Part shown: one piece after another, positions 57,692 through 64,000 of the stretch
Numbering within the stretch: position 1 is the stretch's first letter
Layout: every line of letters starts with the position of its first letter
From: Pseudoips prasinana
Lineage: Eukaryota; Arthropoda; Insecta; Lepidoptera; Nolidae
Direction: 5' to 3'
NCBI GenBank assembly: GCA_951640165.1
Contig: OX621266.1
Location: 7,068,001 to 7,132,000 of the forward strand
Length of the DNA stretch: 64,000 nt
Program-made: the position numbers and the translations under genes
The notes under the pieces: generated by a model
Databases searched by the model: none
The model's input: only the letters and a program-made list of their open reading frames with translations
What the model was told of the DNA's origin: nothing

Positions 57692-58260
57692 TACAATAAA
57701 GGTTCTTGGACTTACTTGGAACCACAATGACGAGACTTTCCAATACACGGTGAACTTCCCGCCGACGACGTCTGCACCTGTAACTAAAAGATCCATTATT
57801 TATGTTATAGCACGTATTTTTGACCCATTCGGTTGGTTCGCACCTAGTGTAATTCTAGTGAAGGGATTCATCCAGAAATGATGGCTCGCAAGTGTTGTCT
57901 AGGACGAGGGGCTTACCAAAGAACTTATAAAGGAATGGAGATCATATAGTGAAGAATTCTTACTACTCACCAAGGTCCGGATTCCTCGTTGGCTCGGAAC
58001 AAAGTCAAAAGAATATTTGGAGCTACACGGGCTTAGTGACTCTTCCAAAACGGCGTATTCTGTTGCAATTTACATGCGGATGGTAGATGCCCACAACATA
58101 GTAAAGGTCATGTTGCTGGTTGCTAAAACTAGAGTTGCGCCAGTAAAACAGATCAGCATTTCGTGGTTAGAGTTGTGTGAAGCAGTTTTACTGTCATAAC
58201 TATTGACACAAACCGCTGAAGTTCTGAATATACCTCAAGACCAGGTCAAGGCATGAACAG
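57692..58260 (+). pseudogene. BEL pol remnant (Peptidase_A17 / RNase H region)
   Basis: Translation gives recognisable BEL pieces (LGLTWNHNDETF, RIFDPFGWFAPSVILVKGF, HGLSDSSKTAYSVAIYMR, KTRVAPVKQISISWLELCEA) but with in-frame stops near 57880 and 57900 and at 58197. This is the connection and RNase H-like region downstream of RT, non-functional here. Confidence 0.85.
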
Positions 58261-58504
58261 ATTACACTGTTGTACTAGCCTGGATAATACGTTTGAAAAC
58301 TTGACCATGATGAAAGCGTCATAATGGTTTCACGTCTCTACGCAGAACAACTCAGAGGATTGCGCCTCTAGAGGAATATTACTCAGTTCCCTACGAAAAC
58401 GAACTATGGTTCGCGGGACTATCAATTCTCAAGTCGCAGAACATTATTTATAGTAAGCCAAATAATCATTATAGGACAAATTTAAAATAGAAAATAGGTT
58501 AGGA
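58261..58504 (+). other. Degenerate pol sequence
   Basis: Position expected for the end of RNase H and the integrase core; no clear open frame or integrase motif remains. Most of the integrase is deleted. Confidence 0.5.
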
Positions 58505-58873
58505 TTGTTGCGTACTGCCGAAGGTTTGGTGAATGTGCCAGACAATAATTACGAAGAGTCCAACCTAAATTGTTTGTCACGCTGGCAATTTATCCAGCGA
58601 ATGCTGCAGTCATTTTGGAGACGTTGGTCCAACGAATATTTATCCACATTGATGAACCGTTACAAATGGTCAGCACATGTTACTGAGCCAAAAATTGGAG
58701 ACATTGTTTTAATAAAGGACGACGACTTGCCTCCAAGTCGCTGGTTGATGGGTAAAATAGTTGCAAAACACCCGGGGCATGATAATGTCACCCGTGTAGT
58801 CACGTTACGCACTAAGTCCTCAACAATCAAAAGACCAACATCCAAAATATGTATTTTACCTGTAGTCGATTAA
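58505..58873 (+). pseudogene. BEL integrase tail / DUF5641 fragment, 122 codons
   Basis: Contains LSRWQFIQRMLQSFWRRW followed by GDIVLIKDDDLPPSRW and KHPGHDNVTRVV, the signature of the C-terminal DUF5641 domain of BEL/Pao Pol. The frame is open and ends near the natural C-terminus, but it is cut off from the upstream Pol and so is a fragment. Confidence 0.88.
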
Positions 58874-59292
58874 GAAATGTTTTGCTATTATTTATATTTG
58901 TTGTTGTTTAATCATAGTTTTATTACATGTTGTTTCGTTTTAAGGTCTTTTTACACAAAATTATATACAACAATCAACTATTATAGACATAGAACCTAGA
59001 ATAAGATGTTTAATTTTAAGTTAGTTCGTAATTTTGTTAGTTTTAAACTGTAGCACATAGTAGTTCAGCCATGACTTCTAGCTTGTAGTTCATTGTAGTT
59101 CTCTTTTAGTTCTTAGTTTAGAGCAAGCAGGGCAGTCATTAGTACAAATTGTTTTAGTTAAGTTCATATTATTGTCAATAAATATACATATCTTTTTACA
59201 GTACAAACTAAGATCAGCGTAATGTACCATAGAGCAAAGTACCCCATTATTTAAGAAGGACGTTCCATCAGTAACGTCCTTGGTGGGCGGTA
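58874..59292 (+). other. BEL 3' untranslated region with hairpin and polypurine tract
   Basis: AT-rich. A perfect 9-bp stem AAGGACGTT-n8-AACGTCCTT (59256-59281) is followed at once by GGTGGGCGGTA, the likely plus-strand primer tract, and then the right LTR. Confidence 0.75.
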
Positions 59293-59486
59293 TGTTCACT
59301 GCGGTTCGTCACCGCGTCAATAGATGGCGCTGTTAAGCTCGTTAAAAGTCGCAATGGTTTCGTTCACAAATATACTATATAGCTATCGAGGATTTTTGTT
59401 GACAATATACCAGCATCAGTACAATTTTGCGTGTTTTATTTATTTAAAACCCCAAACATACCCCTGAACTGCTTGGGCACTCAACA
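59293..59486 (+). repeat. Right LTR (194 bp)
   Basis: Same length and, by eye, the same sequence as the left LTR; followed by the GGTGC duplication. Confidence 0.95.
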
Positions 59487-60243
59487 GGTGCAATTTTGTT
59501 GTTAAGATTTTGTATGAAAATAAACTATTATGCCAATTTTTTGACGTTTCTGTCGTCCGATTACCGCGAACGGGGTGTCCAAGGACGCGCCTCACCGAGG
59601 GCTATACAGAAACGATAAAAAAATGCGAAAAGTTCTTGAAAAAAAATTGAAATTTGGTCTAAAAACCTGTTTTTGAACCAAATTTTTTGCCGAAATATGG
59701 GTTATTCATTTTGCAATTACAATTAACACTAAAAACCGACTTGCGCTTTTGCGTGTAAATTGCTAAGAAAATACGGGAAAATCGATTTTCTTTAATTTTC
59801 TTGGAGCCGGGAGTACATATTTCATGCCTACGCGTTAGGTATAGTCAGATTACAAATTACAATACAAAAATATTTAGTGTAAAGGCTAAAATTGAAAAAA
59901 TTGTGTGATGAATTACTGTTTTCTAAAGAAATGTTCCCGAGCTTAGGTGCAATTTTGTTGTTAAGATTTTGTATGATAATAAACTATAATGCCAATTTTT
60001 ACGGTTCTTTCGTCCGATTACCGCGAACCGGGTAACCAAGGACGCGCCTCACCAAGGGCTATACAGAAACGATCCAAAAATGCGAAATGTTCTTGAAAAA
60101 AAATTGAAATTTGGTCTAAAAACCTGTTTTTGAACCAAATTTTTTGCCGAAATATGGGTTATTGATTTTGCAATTGCAATTAACACGCAGAATCGACTTG
60201 CGATTTTGCGTGTAAATTGCTAAGAAAATACGGGACAATCGAT
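59487..60243 (-). repeat. About 462-bp satellite family continues to assembly gap
   Basis: Resumes with GGTGCAATTTTGTTG in the same orientation as before the BEL insertion and runs about 1.6 monomers to the gap. Confidence 0.93.
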
Positions 60244-60443
60244 NNNNNNNNNNNNNNNNNNNNNNNNNNNNNNNNNNNNNNNNNNNNNNNNNNNNNNNNN
60301 NNNNNNNNNNNNNNNNNNNNNNNNNNNNNNNNNNNNNNNNNNNNNNNNNNNNNNNNNNNNNNNNNNNNNNNNNNNNNNNNNNNNNNNNNNNNNNNNNNNN
60401 NNNNNNNNNNNNNNNNNNNNNNNNNNNNNNNNNNNNNNNNNNN
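60244..60443. other. Assembly gap (200 Ns)
   Basis: Exactly 200 N characters, a placeholder of probably unknown real length. It hides the satellite-to-second-Polinton junction. Confidence 1.
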
Positions 60444-60828
60444 CCAAGGTAATTTCTATTATTGCTTGTCTTTAGGTATTTGTGTATTTTATTCCAATAA
60501 GAGTGTTATACGTTAGTAGTGGATTTATTTTTATACTTAAAAACAGAGACACAATCCAATGATTCATAATCTTTATTCCATTGGTTCTTTTTGATAGAAC
60601 GTTTTCAAGGTGCTGTTATTGTAATATTTATTTGTCATAAAAAGTAGTTTTTACACAAGTTTTCTTATATTCTACGTATTATTACTATGTATATAATTAT
60701 GTATGTGTCTTATATTAGCATCTGCTACTGAATTAGGCTTGTGGCGTGTATTTCATCACACTGGTAACTACATAATATTACGCAATAGAATTGATGATAA
60801 GGTACTTATATTATTTTATTTTTTACAG
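60444..60828 (+). other. Non-coding 5' part of the second Polinton, probably intron
   Basis: AT-rich sequence with no gene seen, ending in the strong acceptor TTATTTTTTACAG (60828). It is likely the 3' part of an intron as in the first element, whose upstream exon would lie in or before the gap. Confidence 0.5.
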
Positions 60829-61183
60829 TAAAAAACAACATAGCTCGGACCTCTTCGGTCTAGAGGATAGCGAGTATCGCGCACCGGCAACCGGCAGCGA
60901 GGACCTCACGTCGTCTCTCGTGAGCCGAGTCGCTAACGGGAAGTTGCGGCGGGCGGTGAACGTTGTGGGTGACTTTTACGTGGAGGTAAAAGTATATAAT
61001 AAGTCCGATGCAGCGTCCACGACTCCACTTGATCGGTGGAAAAAATCCTTAGTGGCACTTAAAGTGCAATTAAATAAGGATACTCCGCAGTGGGACGCGC
61101 TGCAGACATTTATGAGACGGGCTCATGTAATGTTTCAAGACTCGGAGCCCGTCTTTTACAGTGATAACATTAATATAAAATAA
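60829..61183 (+). CDS. Conserved unknown Polinton protein (second element), 3' exon
   Basis: The coding exon begins after the acceptor at 60828. It shares with 23908-24481 an acidic SDLFGLEDSE-type motif and a core of YVEVKVYN, DRWKKSLVALK and a short hydrophobic end. Both precede the polymerase, so they are orthologous element genes. The first exon is not visible; an in-frame ATG at 60791 falls in the predicted intron and is not the real start. AATAAA-like repeats follow near 61290. Function unknown. Confidence 0.7.
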
Positions 61184-61424
61184 TATAATAATTATTATTT
61201 TATATTTTTGTTATCAGTTTATTTTAAGGCTAGGTTTAGGTTAACTGTTACAATTATAAGTTTGTAATATGTTCTTCTATAAGATAACAAATAAATAAAT
61301 AATTTGTAAGTATCTTTGGTTCGGGTTGTTAATCTAAAACTTGCTCTATTTTACGTGGACATTAGACTAAATAATAAAATACACAAATTAAAATACCTAC
61401 ACACATTAATAATAATACACAAAA
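61184..61424 (+). other. Intergenic spacer with polyA hexamers
   Basis: AT-rich, with AACAAATAAATAAATAA near 61287, a probable polyA signal for the upstream gene; the polymerase promoter should also be here. No open frame. Confidence 0.55.
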
Positions 61425-64000
61425 ATGCCTTTCTGTACTGTTTGCAATACATCCGTTGAGCGCAGTCAGTGGACAGGTCACCTACGCAGTACTAATCATA
61501 AAAACAAAAATATTTCGTATTTTTGCGAAGGTGTTGAAATAATACAAGCTGCTTTTCGTAATCGTATAGCTTCGTATAGAGTTGCCGATCCGTCTGAGAA
61601 TTACTGTCCTAAATCATTTTTAAATATTGTTCAAGACAAAATTAAAACATTAATTAATATGTCTCTTAAAGATCACACTAGTATAAAAGTTAATTTCGAA
61701 TATTTTGCTATGTTTTTGATGGTTAAAAATGATTGTCAAGAGATGAAATCATTTTCCACTAAAAATTTCACTTTGCATCAGAATTATGAATTTATACCAT
61801 TATTGTCTCAAGTTAAAAACACTTTAGCAAAAAAGATAGAAGAATTTCAAGACCGTGACAGTGGATGGACGTTCTTGTACAGTTCTCATTTGGAAGTCAA
61901 TGTCAACAAATATCAACCTTTGAGCGGTTCAGGCTTTATCGAATTGCCTGCTGCTATAAAATCGAAAAAAGCATGCGTTAATATACGCAATAACGATGAA
62001 TATTGTTTTTTATGGTCAGTAGTTGCCGCTTTATATCCAGCTAAAAGTCATCCTGAAAGAGTATCATCTTATCCTGATTTTCGAAACGTGTTAAATGTAA
62101 AGGACATATCATTTCCATTAAGTTTCTCAGATGTTGAGCGGTTCGAGTTAAATAACCCTAATTTGTGTATTTACATCTATGGTTTAAAAAATAATATCGT
62201 CACGGGACCGCTGTACAACCCAAAAGCTTTGAAAGGAATAGTAATTCATTTACTTTACTTAGAAAAGGACTATTTGGCACATTACTGTTTCATTAAGGAC
62301 TTGCCACGACTTGTTAAGAGTCAAATATCAAAACACCACGGTAAACTTTACCTTTGTGATAATTGTTTAATATTTTTTAATTCAAATGATGATCTTAGTT
62401 CGCATAGTTGTGGGGGTATTGTCACTGAACTACCTCCAAAGGGTTCCTTTATACAGTTTGAAAATTATAATAGAAAGCAAATTGTACCATTTGTTATATA
62501 TGCGGATTTTGAAACAATGCTTGAACGGTACGAATCTTGTGACCCTGATCCAACTAAAGCGAGCACAGTAACACGTCAGCGACACGTGCCAGTAGCTTAC
62601 GGTTATCATATTACGTGTGCGATAGACGAACGCTACAATCGTTACGTTTCATATCGCGGTTCGGATTGTGTACCAAATTTTGTAAAGTCTATCTATAAAG
62701 ATGCGCAAAAAATTCATAATATTTTAAAAAATAATGTTCCTATGATTTACACCGACGAAAATGCTCGCGACTTTGAAAACGCGATAACATGCCACATTTG
62801 CGAGCACTTCTTGTTCGGTGATAGAGTTCGTGATCATTGTCATTTAACAGGTAAATATCGCGGTGCAGCTCACAGCTATTGTAACTTACAATTTAAATTA
62901 CCTAAATTTTTGCCTGTGTTTTTTCATAATTTATCTGGTTATGATTGTCACCTATTCATAAAAGAATTAGGTGGAGCTCCTGGAACTATTAAAGTAATAC
63001 CTAAAACAAAAGAAAACTATATTTCATTTACAAAGTTTATTCCGATTTCCTCCGAGGAAAGCATACAGGTCCGGTTTGTAGATTCTTTTAAGTTTTTAGG
63101 AACCAGCTTAGAAAAGTTGGTCAGTACAATGAAAGAACAAGAGTTTCATCAATTAAAATCTTATTTTCCTGACAAAAGCGAATTTGACCTACTTACCCGT
63201 AAAGGGGTATATCCGTACGACTATATGTGTCAATGGGAACGTTATGAAGATACGTGTTTGCCTTCTAAAAAATGCTTTTATAACTCTTTGAGTAATACGC
63301 CCATTTCCGACGCAGATTATGCACATGCTTGGTCCGTTTGGTCTGTATTTAATATCCAAAATATGGGTATGTATACAGATTTGTATCTTAAAACCGACGT
63401 TCTATTGCTAACAGATGTATTTGAAAATTTTCGTAAAACTTGTAAACGACACTATAATTTGGATCCCGCATTTTATCTTACAGCACCAAGTTTATCTTTT
63501 GATGCAATGCTTTTAAAAACCGGAGTTCAATTAGAATTGATAAGTGATGTTGAAATTTTTAGAATGATACAAAAAGGTATTCGTGGTGGTGTTTGTATGT
63601 GCTCCAAAAGGCACATTAAAGCCAATAATAAATATTTAGATACCTATGATCCATCCCATCCAGATTCGTTTATCATTTATTTAGACTGTAACAATTTATA
63701 CGGCTATAGCATGTGTCAATCCCTACCCTATTCTGACTTCAGATTAATGAATAGTCAAGAAATAGAACTTTTAAAATTAAACTTAACTGACATTAGTGAT
63801 ACTGCGGAAAATGGTTACATTCTTGAAGTAGATCTAATATATCCAAAGAATTTGCACATTGAACACAATGACTTTCCATTTTGTCCAGAAAAATGTTTAC
63901 CACCTGGTGGTAAGAATAGAAAACTAATACCCAATTTGTATGATAAATATCACTATGTTATTCATTATGTACATTTAAAAAAATGCTTACAGCATGGTTT
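61425..64000 (+). CDS. Polinton family-B DNA polymerase of the second element, 5' partial (858 codons)
   Basis: Open from ATG 61425 to the window end with no stop. The N-terminus repeats the C-x2-C-x11-H-x5-H finger (C4, C7, H19, H25). Exonuclease motifs YADFET, NLSGYD and YLKTDVLLL are present. The His-Me-finger-like insert (CHIC, RDHCHLTGKYRGAAHSYCN) sits between Exo I and Exo II. Motif A YLDCNNLYGY (about residue 753) is the last motif reached; motifs B and C lie beyond the window. It lacks the 20-residue N-terminal repeats of the first polymerase. Apparently intact as far as seen. Confidence 0.95.
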   Translation, partial: MPFCTVCNTSVERSQWTGHLRSTNHKNKNISYFCEGVEIIQAAFRNRIASYRVADPSENYCPKSFLNIVQDKIKTLINMSLKDHTSIKVNFEYFAMFLMVKNDCQEMKSFSTKNFTLHQNYEFIPLLSQVKNTLAKKIEEFQDRDSGWTFLYSSHLEVNVNKYQPLSGSGFIELPAAIKSKKACVNIRNNDEYCFLWSVVAALYPAKSHPERVSSYPDFRNVLNVKDISFPLSFSDVERFELNNPNLCIYIYGLKNNIVTGPLYNPKALKGIVIHLLYLEKDYLAHYCFIKDLPRLVKSQISKHHGKLYLCDNCLIFFNSNDDLSSHSCGGIVTELPPKGSFIQFENYNRKQIVPFVIYADFETMLERYESCDPDPTKASTVTRQRHVPVAYGYHITCAIDERYNRYVSYRGSDCVPNFVKSIYKDAQKIHNILKNNVPMIYTDENARDFENAITCHICEHFLFGDRVRDHCHLTGKYRGAAHSYCNLQFKLPKFLPVFFHNLSGYDCHLFIKELGGAPGTIKVIPKTKENYISFTKFIPISSEESIQVRFVDSFKFLGTSLEKLVSTMKEQEFHQLKSYFPDKSEFDLLTRKGVYPYDYMCQWERYEDTCLPSKKCFYNSLSNTPISDADYAHAWSVWSVFNIQNMGMYTDLYLKTDVLLLTDVFENFRKTCKRHYNLDPAFYLTAPSLSFDAMLLKTGVQLELISDVEIFRMIQKGIRGGVCMCSKRHIKANNKYLDTYDPSHPDSFIIYLDCNNLYGYSMCQSLPYSDFRLMNSQEIELLKLNLTDISDTAENGYILEVDLIYPKNLHIEHNDFPFCPEKCLPPGGKNRKLIPNLYDKYHYVIHYVHLKKCLQHG

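Larger units (their letters stand above)
53898..59486 (+). mobile_element. Defective BEL/Pao LTR retrotransposon, 5.6 kb
   Basis: Two 194-bp LTRs (TG...CA) with a 5-bp target duplication. It contains a long BEL/Pao gag-protease frame with only the start of reverse transcriptase, then an A-rich replacement, a broken A17/RNase H segment and a DUF5641 tail. The catalytic RT palm and most of the integrase are absent, so it is non-autonomous. Confidence 0.95.
60444..64000 (+). mobile_element. Second Polinton, partial, plus strand
   Basis: Carries the same gene pair (conserved unknown protein, then family-B polymerase) in the same order as the first element, but clearly diverged in sequence and on the opposite strand. 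Left end lost in the gap; right part beyond the window. Confidence 0.9.

Noticed and set aside
60217..60516. Open frames running through the Ns
   Set aside because: Artefact of the assembly gap.
60791..60828. ATG upstream of the second conserved unknown exon
   Set aside because: It lies in a T-rich stretch that ends in a strong splice acceptor; conserved sequence begins only after it.

Overview
This is a eukaryotic, almost certainly arthropod (probably insect), repeat-dense and AT-rich block: tandem satellite DNA invaded by mobile elements. The evidence is two Polinton/Maverick elements, a BEL/Pao LTR retrotransposon, spliced genes, AATAAA signals, and TATA boxes about 30 nt from TCAGT-type arthropod initiators. 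The species cannot be named from the sequence. No host single-copy gene, tRNA or rRNA gene was recognised.

Layout. 1-12525: about 23 near-identical 549-bp satellite monomers. 12526-26817: a complete 14.3-kb Polinton (endogenous adintovirus-like element) with terminal inverted repeats and a 6-bp target duplication (CCTGGA). 26818-30884: more 549-bp satellite, which flips orientation near 27050. 30885-53897: a related but more diverged satellite family of about 462 bp, flipping orientation near 31658 and 35257 and containing higher-order duplications. 53898-59486: a defective BEL/Pao element with apparently identical 194-bp LTRs and a 5-bp target duplication (GGTGC). 59487-60243: satellite again, then a 200-N gap. 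60444-64000: the start of a second, divergent Polinton on the plus strand, cut by the window end.

The first Polinton looks like a coherent, mostly uninterrupted virus genome. Minus-strand order is: conserved unknown protein, protein-primed-type DNA polymerase B, packaging ATPase, DUF8207-like protein, chromodomain integrase, PLA2/pX-like minor virion protein, adenain-like protease, single-jelly-roll penton, small basic protein, major capsid protein, unknown protein, single-BIR protein. A spliced plus-strand gene sits at the right end, divergent from the replication genes. Penton, basic protein, capsid and the following unknown gene are chained by three ATGA stop/start overlaps. The protease has no good start of its own, but it lies exactly in the -1 frame after a correctly phased A-AAA-AAC heptamer at the last codons of the PLA2 gene.

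Most interesting points: (1) the candidate -1 frameshift joining the PLA2/pX and protease genes; (2) the ATGA-coupled capsid cassette in a eukaryotic element; (3) 22-bp-stem hairpins at the element tips, collapsed on one side; (4) a reused compact promoter (TATA-like box, then TCAGT 30 nt on) that overlaps the stop and polyA signal of the gene before; (5) an unknown gene kept beside PolB in both Polintons, its start codon apparently split by an intron in one. Identity statements were made by eye, without database searches.
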